From positions 330,124 to 394,123 of the forward strand of contig NZ_FXUG01000007.1 of NCBI RefSeq assembly GCF_900182915.1: a DNA stretch of 64,000 bases, read 5' to 3'. Source of the stretch: Neorhodopirellula lusitana (GTDB taxonomy: Bacteria > Planctomycetota > Planctomycetia > Pirellulales > Pirellulaceae). The notes beneath the pieces were generated by a model, which worked only from the letters and a program-made list of their open reading frames with translations, was not told the origin of the DNA and did not search any database. Positions 17,926-27,286 of the stretch are shown here, piece by piece (within the stretch, counting starts at the first letter, position 1; the number at the start of each line of letters is the position of its first letter). Position numbers and translations under genes: made by a program.

Positions 17926-19761
17926 CTAAGTCGCTGACGCCATGTCGGCCAGCTGGATCGTGGCTCGAGTTTGTTCTTTTTCCAAGTACGCGCGACCGAA
18001 CTTCACGTTGACGTGATCCCACGGTAGCTTCGACATCATCTCGTATTTTTGATGGACCTGGGCGTCAATATCCAGCCCCGCATCGTCGATCGCGGTCCAC
18101 CAGCGCTCTGGGTCCAGGAACTCCGTCCAGCCATCCATTCGGGCACCGCGTTCCCATGCCAAGCGAATCGCTTTTCCGGTACGACGATCGCCGCGACTGA
18201 TCACGCCTTCCAAAAGGCTCGTTTCAATGTCGTGGCACTTGATGCTGACGCTGCGAATCTGACGCCGGCGGAACAGGTACTTGTGTGCCCATGTGAAGTA
18301 TTCACGAGATTGCATTCCATTCCACTGATAGGGCGTGTGAGCCTTCGGCACAAAGTTGGAAACGCTCGCTGTCACCCTCGCGTACCGCCCCATCACTTCC
18401 TTGCCAACGGTCGCGATCGTTTCGGCCAGGTCAACGATCCCGTCCAAATCAACCTCTCGCTCGCCAGGCAAACCGCACATGAAGTACAGCTTGACGCTAT
18501 CGAATCCGTTGGCGAACGCGGCCCGGCAACCTTCGATGAGGTCGCTGTTCTTGATCTTCTTGCGGATCTGTTGACGCATGTCGTCACGCGCCACTTCGGG
18601 TGCCAAGGTAAGCGACCGCCGACGGTCGCTTCCCAGCAACTCCGGCAACGTACGCAGTTGGTCATTCACGCGTAAACTGGGCACGGTGATGTTGACATCA
18701 AGCGGACGAAACACCTCGTGCAAACGCTTGACCAGCGTCTCGAAGTGCGGGTAATCGCTGCTCGAAAGCGACAGCACACTGATTTCGTTGTAGCCCGTGT
18801 TGCGATAACTTTCCAGCGCGCCCGACACGATGGTTTCCACTTCACGGATTCGCAACGGTCGCTTGATCACCGTGCTTTGACAGAACCGACACAAGTGCGG
18901 GCAACCACGCATGATCTCGATCGCGATCCGGTCGTGAACGCACTTCACGTAGGGAACAATCGGCGCAACCGGCAACTCAATGCCATCCAGATCGGAGATC
19001 ACACTCGGAGCGATCGTTTCCGGCACATCGTCGCGGGTTCGTTTGATCGATGCGATGCGTCCCTCCGAGTAATCCGGCTCATAGAATCGAGGCACGTAGG
19101 CATACGCCAACGTGCGTGCCACTTCCGCGAGCGCCTCGGCACGTTGCTGGCGGCCCTCGTCACCGTCAGCGTACGTCCCATCGTCTCGCCGTACCCCATT
19201 GAGAAGGGACAACCATAAATCGCAGATCACTGGCAATGCGGGCTCGCCGTCACCTGTGATCATGACGTCAAAGTAATCCGCCATCGGTTCGGGGTTCTGG
19301 CAACACGGCCCACCGGCGACCAACAACGGGTCCGCCATCGTGCGGTCGACGGCTTCCAGCGGGATGCCCGCCAGATCAATCATGGTCAGCACGTTGGGCG
19401 CGCTGATTTCATACTGCAGCGACAAACCGATCACGTCAAACTCAGACAACGGCGTGAAGGTTTCCAACGTATAGAGCGGCAACTCTTGCTCACGCAACTT
19501 GGCTTCCATGTCGGGCCACGGCGTGAAAACACGTTCCGCACACCAATCGTCGCGCCGATTCATCAGCGAATACAACACCTGCAAACCGTGGTGGCTCATC
19601 CCAATCGTGTACGCATCCGGGAACCCGATCGCAAGCTTCCCCTGAACAGTCGCGTGATCCTTCACAACGATGTTGCGTTCCCCGCCAACATACTGAGCGG
19701 GCGTTTGCACGTAGGGCCAAACTCGCGATTCGAGCTTTCGTTTGAGCGGCAGGTTAATCAT
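17926..19761 (-). CDS. B12-binding-type radical SAM protein (TIGR03960-like)
   Basis: The 611-aa protein matches the layout of the uncharacterised B12-binding radical SAM family. An N-terminal cobalamin-binding-like region holds GFPDAYTIGMSHHGL and VAGGPCCQNPEPM, followed by the radical SAM core with CPHLCRFC (Cx3Cx2C) near residues 286-293 and the SVSNFVPKAHTPYQW segment. Members often occur with or fused to a DUF2344 domain, which is absent here. The substrate is unknown. ATG 19761 is chosen because it gives the typical N-terminus; further in-frame starts lie at 19767 and 19776. A three-copy repeat lies just upstream. Confidence 0.8.
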   Translation of the reverse strand: MINLPLKRKLESRVWPYVQTPAQYVGGERNIVVKDHATVQGKLAIGFPDAYTIGMSHHGLQVLYSLMNRRDDWCAERVFTPWPDMEAKLREQELPLYTLETFTPLSEFDVIGLSLQYEISAPNVLTMIDLAGIPLEAVDRTMADPLLVAGGPCCQNPEPMADYFDVMITGDGEPALPVICDLWLSLLNGVRRDDGTYADGDEGRQQRAEALAEVARTLAYAYVPRFYEPDYSEGRIASIKRTRDDVPETIAPSVISDLDGIELPVAPIVPYVKCVHDRIAIEIMRGCPHLCRFCQSTVIKRPLRIREVETIVSGALESYRNTGYNEISVLSLSSSDYPHFETLVKRLHEVFRPLDVNITVPSLRVNDQLRTLPELLGSDRRRSLTLAPEVARDDMRQQIRKKIKNSDLIEGCRAAFANGFDSVKLYFMCGLPGEREVDLDGIVDLAETIATVGKEVMGRYARVTASVSNFVPKAHTPYQWNGMQSREYFTWAHKYLFRRRQIRSVSIKCHDIETSLLEGVISRGDRRTGKAIRLAWERGARMDGWTEFLDPERWWTAIDDAGLDIDAQVHQKYEMMSKLPWDHVNVKFGRAYLEKEQTRATIQLADMASAT

Positions 19762-20071
19762 GAGCATTCGGTCCAATGATCGGCGGCGGCTGTGGAATCA
19801 GCGTGAGCTGGGAATCAGCGTGGACTGGGAATCAGCGTGGGTGGGGGGATTCGGCGTCGGCTGGGGAAACAGTCGTCACCATGTTATAGTACCGGGCCAG
19901 ATTGTTGTACCGAGATCGCACGAAGTTGGCGGCATGTGCCGGATGAATTAGGCACGTTGGCGATCTGCTTGTCTCGTTTTTCGAATTTAGCTCGGAAGCG
20001 AACTTTTCCTCGCTTTCACTGCTTAACTTCCTAGTCCACTTTTAGCCCCCAACGAATCCAACGAGAGCCCC
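19762..20071. other. Divergent intergenic region
   Basis: This 310-base gap between the leftward radical SAM gene and the rightward Rieske gene holds the three-copy 17-bp repeat at 19794-19842. No further repeat, hairpin or small gene was seen. Confidence 0.4.
19794..19842. repeat. Three-copy 17-bp tandem repeat
   Basis: Units close to TGGGAATCAGCGTGGAC begin at 19792 (diverged), 19809 and 19826. The array lies 30-80 bases upstream of the radical SAM gene start, in its likely promoter region. Confidence 0.75.
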
Positions 20072-20392
20072 ATGAGCGAATACGAGAGCGTAGGCAAAGT
20101 CAGCGACTTTGAAGACAACGTCGGTAAAGCAGTCCCTGTCGATGGACGGATGGTGGCTGTGTTCCGCAAGGGCGACGAGTGGTATGCGATCGACGACCTA
20201 TGCCCACACATGGGTGCGTCACTAGCCGAGGGCCACGTCGAAGACAACTCCGTGACCTGCCCCTGGCACGCTTGGCGTTTTTGCATCAAAGACGGCACCT
20301 GGGAAGACAACCCACGCACCAAGGTGGATTGCTTCGATATCAAGGTCGAGAACGATGAAGTGTGGGTGCGAGCGAAAGCTGAAGACGAATAG
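20072..20392 (+). CDS. Rieske [2Fe-2S] protein, NirD-like
   Basis: The 106-aa product is a soluble Rieske-type ferredoxin. Both cluster-binding boxes are present: CPHMGA (CxH) and CPWHAW (CxxH), 16 residues apart. The size and the DLCPHMGASLAEG sequence resemble the small subunit of nitrite reductase and dioxygenase ferredoxins. No nitrite reductase or oxygenase gene is nearby, so its redox partner is unknown. There is no signal peptide or membrane anchor, so it should be cytoplasmic. It starts at ATG 20072. Confidence 0.88.
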   Translation: MSEYESVGKVSDFEDNVGKAVPVDGRMVAVFRKGDEWYAIDDLCPHMGASLAEGHVEDNSVTCPWHAWRFCIKDGTWEDNPRTKVDCFDIKVENDEVWVRAKAEDE

Positions 20393-20618
20393 ACAACGCC
20401 TAGCCCAAAGATTGACGACGTCCAGCGAGTCGGCGTCAAGGTCGTAGACCTCCGGCGAGTCAACGTCCAGCGAGATGACACAGATTCAGACAACGCGAAG
20501 ACAGAAGCAGCGTTGTCACGGACCACTGCCTGAAAGCGGTCAATCAGGAACGCCGGTCATTCACACACGGCCGCAAATCTGTCCGCCTCGGTCATTTTGG
20601 AACTTCGGCGGCAGCGTA

Positions 20619-21122
20619 CTACCGCTTGTCCACCGAGTCCGTTTCCCGCGAATCGGCATGACGTCGGTCTCGTTCTTCTGGTGGCCGACTTTGATCCTCA
20701 TCCAGGTTGGGGATAATCGGCGGCAACTCGCGGTAGCTGCGAAACATCAACGCACAGCCGGCTGCGAACAAGACCAACATGCCCAGCAGGTGAGTCAACT
20801 TGGTGTCCATGATGAAGCGGACACGGCTAATCACCTCGATGCCCAGCAACGCGATCCCGACATAGGTCAACAACCACGCCCACTTTCGTGTGGCGTCAAC
20901 GAACAGCGAAAAGACACCTAGAAAGAAGGGCACGAATACGATGCCCATCGATGTCGTTTCCATCATCCCGCCGCGGCGAGCTCCCAGCATGCCGGACAAT
21001 AGCCCGGAATGTCCGGTCGAGACACGCACCGAGTCAAAGAAGAGGTACACGCCAGCGATCGCCAGCAACATGCCGACGAAGAACATTCGCGTTCCGCCCT
21101 GCGTTCCACCAGATCCAAGCAC
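20619..21122 (-). CDS. Multi-pass membrane protein, unknown function
   Basis: This 167-aa product has about four hydrophobic segments (MFFVGMLLAIAGVYLFF, GIVFVPFFLGVFSLFV, WLLTYVGIALLGIEVI, LLGMLVLFAAGCALMF) and a strongly charged C-terminal tail rich in Arg, Asp and Glu. I do not recognise a family. The start is uncertain: GTG 21122 or the in-frame ATG at 21086. It lies downstream of fliG on the same strand with a gap of about 260 bases, so co-transcription is possible but unproven. Confidence 0.65.
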   Translation of the reverse strand: MLGSGGTQGGTRMFFVGMLLAIAGVYLFFDSVRVSTGHSGLLSGMLGARRGGMMETTSMGIVFVPFFLGVFSLFVDATRKWAWLLTYVGIALLGIEVISRVRFIMDTKLTHLLGMLVLFAAGCALMFRSYRELPPIIPNLDEDQSRPPEERDRRHADSRETDSVDKR

Positions 21123-21352
21123 TCGAGTCTCCCGTTACAAGATAAATAAGCTGCCCACCGATCGCTCGTGCGTCTGAAAGAAACACTGCTCGCGTGATCG
21201 GTCGCTCGTCACATTGTAACCTGCCCAACACCGACAAACTCGGACACCAACAAACTCGAATCCGACGAACCGCGTTGGTCCTAGATCAAGTCGGAATACG
21301 CCGCCAATCACGGGGTTACACATCCGCCGCGAATCACGCAGCAGTTGACGTC

Positions 21353-21362
21353 GGGGGGGGGG
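21353..21362. repeat. Ten-base G homopolymer
   Basis: A run of ten G lies 24 bases past the end of fliG (its stop is at 21386-21388 on the minus strand). Such tracts are prone to slippage and to sequencing error. It is outside any called gene. Confidence 0.9.
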
Positions 21363-21385
21363 ACTCTTCGATGCAGTAGGGCTTG

Positions 21386-22411
21386 TTAAGTGACGTACTC
21401 TTCTTCGCCTTCGCCGGTCGGCCGAGAGATTTCGCCGGTGTCTTCGAGGTGTCGCACCACATCGACGATCTTCTGCTGAACCGCTTCGACTTCGCTGATC
21501 CGAACGCTGCCGAGGTAGCCCATTTCTTCGCGAAGGTTTTCCGCCGCTCGCGAACTCATGTTGCGAAGCACCTTTTCCTGCAACGGTTCGCTGGCGCCCT
21601 TCAGTGCCATCGCCCACTGCGAGGTTTCTACATTCTTCAACAACGCTTGAATGTCGCGATCGCCCAACTTGGCGATGTCTTCGAACACGAACATCAAGCG
21701 ACGAATGTCTTCGGACAGTTCGGGATCCTCCCGTCCCAATGACTCCATGATCGTCCGTTCGATCGCTCGTTCGACCACATTGAGGATTTCAGCGACGCTT
21801 TCGACACCGCCCATGGTGGACTGGTTCTGGTTGACCATGCTGGACAATCGCAACTCTAAACCGCGTTCCAGTTCGGCAACCGCGGCGGGACTGGTGCGGC
21901 CAATGTTGGCGATCCGGCGAATGACCTCAAGCTGTTTCTCTGGATCAAGCCCCGCCATCACCTCGGCCGCGTAAGCCGACGGCACGTGACTCAGCAGCAA
22001 CGCAATTGTTTGCGGGTGCTCGTCTCCAATGAACTGCAACAGCGTTTGGGTGTCGACCTTCTTGACGAAGCCAAAAGGCATCGCCTCAATCGTTTGCTGA
22101 AGATTCCCAATCATCTCCGAAGCGTCGCGGCCGAGCGCCTCCTTGATCAGTTCCTTCGCTCGCTCCAAACCACCAGGACTGGCGTAGATCGCACTCGCCT
22201 TGCTGGTCAGAAACTCCGCCATGACGACTTCTTGCTCGTCACCGCCGACCGACTCAATTTGGGCGATCTTGATGCTGATCGTTTCGATCAACCTTGGCGG
22301 AAGCTGGCCCAGCACCTGTGCCGCCGTCTTGGTCGGTAAACACATCAACAGAATCGCTGCCTTGGTCAGGCCGCGGTTCTCTTCGGTCATCATTTCAAGG
22401 TTTGCTGACAT
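21386..22411 (-). CDS. fliG: Flagellar motor switch protein FliG
   Basis: FliG couples the stator to the rotor and forms part of the C-ring with FliM and FliN. The 341-aa product shows the family's order: an N-terminal domain (TKAAILLMCLPTKTAAQVL), a middle domain with the EHPQTIALLLSH motif, and a C-terminal domain with the charged torque helix region MFVFEDIAKLGDRDIQALL. Length matches the family. No other flagellar gene is adjacent, so fliG stands alone; flgD and flgE lie 17 kb away. It starts at ATG 22411. Confidence 0.96.
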   Translation of the reverse strand: MSANLEMMTEENRGLTKAAILLMCLPTKTAAQVLGQLPPRLIETISIKIAQIESVGGDEQEVVMAEFLTSKASAIYASPGGLERAKELIKEALGRDASEMIGNLQQTIEAMPFGFVKKVDTQTLLQFIGDEHPQTIALLLSHVPSAYAAEVMAGLDPEKQLEVIRRIANIGRTSPAAVAELERGLELRLSSMVNQNQSTMGGVESVAEILNVVERAIERTIMESLGREDPELSEDIRRLMFVFEDIAKLGDRDIQALLKNVETSQWAMALKGASEPLQEKVLRNMSSRAAENLREEMGYLGSVRISEVEAVQQKIVDVVRHLEDTGEISRPTGEGEEEYVT

Positions 22412-22874
22412 AGTTCGACACTGGGTGGTAGTCGGTAGCGTGCTGGGTTTGGTCTCGAAACGGGTTCAGTTTCGAAGCGAGACCGATTGCGAAGCGGTAT
22501 CGATTGCAAGCCGGTTCATCGAAAAGGCAGTTGCTTCGATGAAGCGTGTGTTATCGATGAACCGAGAGTCTAGGAAAAACCCAAGGTTTCGGAAAAACAG
22601 TGCTTCGGAAAATAGGGGTGGTTCCGCTTTCAAGGATTATCGGCAACGCAGCGATCCGGCTGAAATTCGGCATCGATGTTTTAGGACATCCGACCGCGCC
22701 AACTCCGGCAAACGGTGTAATCGTTCAGGTGCCACGCCTCCCGGGTCGCCGAATCCCTACAATCGCTAACCTTTGCCGCTATGCTGCACTTGAAGGGACG
22801 GAGGATCGTGGTCACCATGAGCAGCGTTCTTCAGGTCCGACTTCCGGCCCAATCGAGTTTCAGGAGCCCCACTG
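22412..22874. other. Divergent intergenic region with hairpins
   Basis: This 463-base gap separates fliG from the rightward ferredoxin gene. It contains a 7-bp hairpin, TCGAAAC/GTTTCGA with a 7-base loop at 22455-22475, flanked by a wider GGTCTCG/CGAGACC pair, and several repeats of TTCG-containing words. No gene was recognised. The fliG and ferredoxin-operon promoters must lie here. Confidence 0.4.
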
Positions 22875-23849
22875 ATGATCCTCGCCGAAAAATCCGCTAC
22901 CTGCACGCTTGTCGTTTCAAAGGGCCAGTCGCGAAATCCCGCCAAACGGGCGTTGGAACAGGCCGTGGCGGACGCCGCCGGTTCGATTCCCGGCCTGGAG
23001 GTGGTCGTCGTACCGCATTTGTACGACCTGCCCAAAACCAGCGAATCTTTCCAGCGGCTCCAGGCAATCGAAGGCGACATTGTCCTTGCCAGCTGGATCT
23101 TTCCTCGGGCCGCCCACTGGGTCCTCGACCGAAACGGCGTCGGCGGAACTCCCGGTGAAGTGCTTCTAGGCCAAGAGGAACTCGAGACTCGTCAGCCGAC
23201 CGATATCGATCGCGTCACGGACATTTACCCACGCCCCGAACGCTCGATCTTTTGCATCGACCTGAAGGCTTCGGAAACCACTTCGGATTTCGTGGGCGAG
23301 GTGCATCGCATCCTGGGGATCGACGGAAAACCCATCGATAATCATTCATTGCCGATTGTCGGTGGCGCCATTGAATCGATCGAAGAGACCACCCAGCGAC
23401 GGTGGTACCCGGTGATCGACTTCAGTCGTTGCACGAACTGCATGGAGTGCATCGACTTTTGCCTGTTCGGCGTGTACGGCGTCGACGGAGTGGAAAGCAT
23501 TCTGGTTGAGCAACCGGACAACTGCCGCAAGGGCTGTCCCGCTTGCAGTCGCGTGTGCCCTGAAAACGCAATCATTTTCCCGCAACACAAAGCTCCCGCG
23601 ATCGCTGGGGCACAAACCGAAGGCGACGAGGGATTCAAAATCGATCTCTCGCAACTGTTCGGCGCACCGACCACCGACGGAGACCCGATCGCCACCGCGG
23701 CACGCGAACGAGACGAGCAACTCTTGCTGGCCGGCCGTGACGCAATCGGGATCGACGATCAACTTAAGAAGCGACAAGCCGGATTGGCGGCCCAACCCAA
23801 AGACGACTTAGATCGCCTTGTGGACTCCCTTGATGACATGGATCTTTAA
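22875..23849 (+). CDS. Two-cluster 4Fe-4S ferredoxin-domain protein
   Basis: The 324-aa protein has an N-terminal region of about 180 residues without cysteine clusters that I do not recognise, then two 4Fe-4S sites: CTNCMECIDFC near residues 187-197 and CRKGCPACSRVC near 218-229. The second has an extra residue (Cx3Cx2Cx3C) compared with classic ferredoxins. The C-terminal 80 residues are charged. No membrane helices were seen, so it is probably a cytoplasmic electron carrier or a subunit. The HAD gene starts 2 bases after its stop, indicating an operon with the HAD, MnmE-like and methyltransferase genes. Confidence 0.8.
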   Translation: MILAEKSATCTLVVSKGQSRNPAKRALEQAVADAAGSIPGLEVVVVPHLYDLPKTSESFQRLQAIEGDIVLASWIFPRAAHWVLDRNGVGGTPGEVLLGQEELETRQPTDIDRVTDIYPRPERSIFCIDLKASETTSDFVGEVHRILGIDGKPIDNHSLPIVGGAIESIEETTQRRWYPVIDFSRCTNCMECIDFCLFGVYGVDGVESILVEQPDNCRKGCPACSRVCPENAIIFPQHKAPAIAGAQTEGDEGFKIDLSQLFGAPTTDGDPIATAARERDEQLLLAGRDAIGIDDQLKKRQAGLAAQPKDDLDRLVDSLDDMDL

Positions 23850-23851
23850 TC

Positions 23852-24616
23852 GTGAACGCACATGAATCGCATCACGAAGATGCTCCAACTTGCGATTCGA
23901 CCAGCCATCGCATTCCCCCCAAACAAGTCCCCAGCCAACGTATCCAAGGCGTTGCACTGGACATGGATGGCTTGCTGTTCGACACCGAACGCATCTACTA
24001 CCAAGTCGGCGACGTCGTGCTGCAACGACGCGGACACCGGTTCAGCAACGAACTGCAAACCCGGATGATGGGGCGTGTGGGTGTCAGTGCGATATCGGAA
24101 ATGATCAAGTTCCATGACCTGACCGACGAACCGCTCGCATTGCTGGAAGAGTCCAACGATGTGTACCGCGAATTGTTGCTTGACCTGTTGCGGCCTATGC
24201 CAGCACTCGCGGAGTTCATCAACCAACTTTCGCAAAGCGGGCTCCCCTTCGGCGTCGCCACCAGCAGCCAACGGCAATTCGTCGACATGATTTTGCCAAC
24301 AACCGATTGGCACGACAAACTAGCGTTCATACTGACCGGCGACGATGTCACCAACGGCAAGCCGCATCCAGAGATGTACCTAAAAGCGGCAGACGCTCTG
24401 CAGATCGAACCGCAACGCATGCTTGTCCTTGAAGACAGTGGCAATGGTGCTGCCGCGGCGATGGCTGCGGGCGCGATTACCGTTGCAGTCCCCAACGAAC
24501 ACACTCGAGACCAAGCGTTTTCGGGCGCCGCGTTGATCGCCGATTCACTGGCCGACCCACGCTTATGGGCGATGCTGTCCGAATCCAGCCCGCTTCCAAG
24601 ATCCAACCCGGCATGA
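23852..24616 (+). CDS. HAD-family phosphatase (phosphoglucomutase-like subfamily)
   Basis: The 254-aa product has all HAD motifs: nucleophile loop DMDGLLFDTE near residues 37-46, motif II in GVATSSQR, the motif III lysine in GKPHPEMY, and motif IV VLEDSGNG. The helical cap between motifs I and II and the GKPHPE signature fit the beta-phosphoglucomutase/phosphatase subgroup, acting on a small phosphorylated metabolite. The start is GTG 23852. Its stop overlaps the MnmE-like start (ATGA at 24613-24616), so the two are translationally coupled. Confidence 0.85.
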   Translation: MNAHESHHEDAPTCDSTSHRIPPKQVPSQRIQGVALDMDGLLFDTERIYYQVGDVVLQRRGHRFSNELQTRMMGRVGVSAISEMIKFHDLTDEPLALLEESNDVYRELLLDLLRPMPALAEFINQLSQSGLPFGVATSSQRQFVDMILPTTDWHDKLAFILTGDDVTNGKPHPEMYLKAADALQIEPQRMLVLEDSGNGAAAAMAAGAITVAVPNEHTRDQAFSGAALIADSLADPRLWAMLSESSPLPRSNPA

Positions 24617-25833
24617 GCGACGAATCGCCCATGTCCACTGCGTTAGTGACCGAAACCGTTGCCAGCCAATTAACGGCTTCGGGGCGTTCAGCCGTTGCTG
24701 TCATCGGTCTGAATGGTGACGATGCCGAAAGTTGTATCCGCAAATGTTTCAAAGCGGTACGAGATCGTGAATATCAGCCTGGCCAGGTTCGATACGGTGA
24801 CTGGAACGTGGCGAACCTGACGACAGATCGTGGGTCGGCAATCGACGCTGGAGAGTCTGTGGTGGTCACGCCACTCGCGGCAAACCGATTCGAGATCCAC
24901 GCCCATGGGGGCATCGCAGCAGTGCAGCGGATCTTAAAATCGTTGACCGCGTGCGGCGTCCGTGTCGTGAATGCCGAGAACTTCGCGTCACTCGATTCAC
25001 CCAGTTTCATCCAGCGAGAAAACGAACAGGTTCTGCAGCGTTGCACCACGATTCGCAACGCCGCAATTGCACTGGATCAATGCCGTACCGGCCTACCCGC
25101 TTGGCTCGCCAAAATTGAATCCAGTCAGCCCAACGTGGAAGCTCTCGCCAGCTTTGCAGAAACCGCCCTCGCCTTCTCGCACGTGGGTTTGAAACTCAGC
25201 CAGCCTTACCGTGTTGTCTTGGCGGGGCCGCCCAACGTTGGCAAAAGCAGTTTGATCAATCGCTTGGTCGGTTTCGGTCGATCAATCACACACAACGAAG
25301 CCGGTACGACTCGCGATGTCGTTGATTGCGACACTGTGATCGCAGGACTCGCTCTTCGATTGTCCGACACCGCTGGGATTCGTGATGGCGGCGGCGAGAT
25401 CGAACGAGAAGGAATTCGCCGAGGTGCCTTGGCGGTCGGGCAAGCTGATCTCGTACTGCTTGTCGTCGACCCAGACTGCCTGCACGAACTACCGCGATTG
25501 CGATCCGATGTCCTTGAAACAGCTCCTGACTGTTCCATCATCGAAGTCCTAAACCAAGCGGATCGTCTAGAGGGGCATCAAAACATGCGATCCGATTTGC
25601 TTCCGGAACAACAAACGGTTGCCTTGCCGACCGAACTGCTGAACTCCGAACAAGATGGAATCGGCACCCTGTCAACCGAAATCACCAACACCTTACGCCC
25701 CGAAGATCCAGCTGCCGGAATTGCAATTCCTGTGACCACTCGCCAAGTTCAATGGCTGCGGGAACTTGCCGGGGCAACCTCAATGGATCAAGCAATGCGT
25801 TGCTTGGCATGCCTGAAGGATGGAACCGAATGA
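24613..25833 (+). CDS. MnmE/TrmE-like GTPase lacking the C-terminal Cys motif
   Basis: MnmE modifies the wobble uridine of certain tRNAs with MnmG. This 406-aa product has an MnmE-type N-terminal domain (SGRSAVAVIGL and the FEIHAHGG segment) and an inserted G domain: GPPNVGKSSLINRL near residue 205, TTRD, DTAGIRDGGGEIEREG and NQAD. The family normally ends in a C-terminal CIGK-type motif needed for catalysis. Here the end is RCLACLKDGTE, with cysteines but no CxGK. It may be a diverged MnmE or a paralogue with a different role. The start at 24613 overlaps the HAD stop; a longer frame begins at ATG 24565. Confidence 0.75.
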   Translation: MSDESPMSTALVTETVASQLTASGRSAVAVIGLNGDDAESCIRKCFKAVRDREYQPGQVRYGDWNVANLTTDRGSAIDAGESVVVTPLAANRFEIHAHGGIAAVQRILKSLTACGVRVVNAENFASLDSPSFIQRENEQVLQRCTTIRNAAIALDQCRTGLPAWLAKIESSQPNVEALASFAETALAFSHVGLKLSQPYRVVLAGPPNVGKSSLINRLVGFGRSITHNEAGTTRDVVDCDTVIAGLALRLSDTAGIRDGGGEIEREGIRRGALAVGQADLVLLVVDPDCLHELPRLRSDVLETAPDCSIIEVLNQADRLEGHQNMRSDLLPEQQTVALPTELLNSEQDGIGTLSTEITNTLRPEDPAAGIAIPVTTRQVQWLRELAGATSMDQAMRCLACLKDGTE

Positions 25834-27124
25834 AGTGCCCATGTCGCTAAGCTATGAACATGCTGTCCTAAGCGAAATCAACGAAACGATGCGGGATGAT
25901 CTGTCACGCTTGACTGCCGAAGACGATAGCCGGCGTCTCCAGGGGGAATACACATCTTCCCAGGTCGCCGTTCTTCGCGACATCGCGTCCTTGCAAACGA
26001 AAGCGAAACGCACCTTTGCGCCCAACGAAAATTCCGACCGAGCTTGGTGGGTCACACGTGCCGGATTGCAACAATCAACGCAATCCGCCGTAGCGGAGTT
26101 GAAGGCAAGTTGGTTCGGCGACGCTCCCGTTGCGGACATCTGTTGTGGACTAGGAAGCGATTTGATCGCACTTGCCAACCGCGGTCCTGTTACAGGCATC
26201 GACATCAACCCCGACGTTCTGTCGTTCGCTGCAGCCAATGCTCGCACGGCGTTAACCGCCGACAAGCTTGCTGGCGTCAAGTTGGTGCAAGCCGACGTAA
26301 CGGACTCGGAAGTCAGATCGTTGATCGGTGACGCCGAACTACTTCACATCGACCCAGATCGTCGCGCAGGCGGAACTCGTCACACCCTCGCCGACGACCT
26401 GGTTCCCAATTGGCAAAGAGTCACCGAACTGATCGCTGGTTGCGACGGCGCGGTCATCAAACTGGCACCGGCAACGCAGTTCGAAGGTGATCGTGCTAGT
26501 TCCGGCAACCACGAATCCTCGACACCAACCGCATCCAGCGATTTTCATCGACTGTGGATCGCTACCGGGGGAAGCGTCCGCGAACAGACATTGGTTTGCG
26601 GAAAAATCATGGCGAGCGATTGGATGCAACAACATCAGATCACTGCCGGCGGACGCTCGGCGGTCTGCATCCGTGACAACCGAACACACGTCTACACTTA
26701 TCACGGAAACTTAAACGAACGAGCACCGACCAGCGGTCCCGGTGGCTATCTGATCGATCCGGACGCATCCATTCGTGCTGCTGGACTCACCGAAGCATTT
26801 GCCAACGAAATCGGTGCCAGCGTGGTCCATCAACCCAGCGGATTTCTCACCGCGGATGACCTGGACAAACTGACGCCCTTCGCTGAACTGGCTTCTTCCG
26901 CCAAAGTGCTTGAAACGGTTGGTTGTGATGAGCGCAAGCTGAAGCGTGCGTTTCGAAGTCTTGGTGCGTTCCCGGATGTTATCAAGGTCCGCGGCGCCGA
27001 CATCGATCCCTCCCGTCTCGCCAAAAGACTACGCCCCTGCGGCGAACTGCCACTCGGTTTATGGATTGGCAAGGAAGGAAAACGCACCTACGCCGCGATC
27101 ACGGAAGTCCCCACAAAGGGATAG
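25820..27124 (+). CDS. Class I SAM-dependent methyltransferase, THUMP-like
   Basis: The 434-aa protein has the SAM-binding motif I ADICCGLGSDLIAL near residue 105, the acidic motif II TGIDINPDVL, and LLHIDPDRRAGG as the motif IV region. The C-terminal part, with KVRGADIDPSRLAKRL, resembles the THUMP-like domain seen in a bacterial and archaeal methyltransferase family of unknown target, possibly RNA. Its start overlaps the MnmE-like gene by 14 bases. Together with the MnmE-like GTPase this suggests a tRNA or rRNA modification context, which is an inference. A second ATG lies at 25841. Confidence 0.78.
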   Translation: MEPNEVPMSLSYEHAVLSEINETMRDDLSRLTAEDDSRRLQGEYTSSQVAVLRDIASLQTKAKRTFAPNENSDRAWWVTRAGLQQSTQSAVAELKASWFGDAPVADICCGLGSDLIALANRGPVTGIDINPDVLSFAAANARTALTADKLAGVKLVQADVTDSEVRSLIGDAELLHIDPDRRAGGTRHTLADDLVPNWQRVTELIAGCDGAVIKLAPATQFEGDRASSGNHESSTPTASSDFHRLWIATGGSVREQTLVCGKIMASDWMQQHQITAGGRSAVCIRDNRTHVYTYHGNLNERAPTSGPGGYLIDPDASIRAAGLTEAFANEIGASVVHQPSGFLTADDLDKLTPFAELASSAKVLETVGCDERKLKRAFRSLGAFPDVIKVRGADIDPSRLAKRLRPCGELPLGLWIGKEGKRTYAAITEVPTKG

Positions 27125-27286
27125 AGTCTGGGACACTACAGTCCGATGGCGATGTCGCGATTAACGGCGAACCGTGATTAACGGAGAACATTACGGCAAA
27201 AAAAGACTGCTCCAACTCCGGTTCAGCTTCGTGAACACCCGAAACGCCAACGCGTTGTCAAGACAACATGCCAGCCGGCCAGGTTG

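Noticed and set aside
22200..22769. Rightward 189-codon frame over the start of fliG
   Set aside because: It is antisense to fliG for its first third and has no recognisable feature afterwards.
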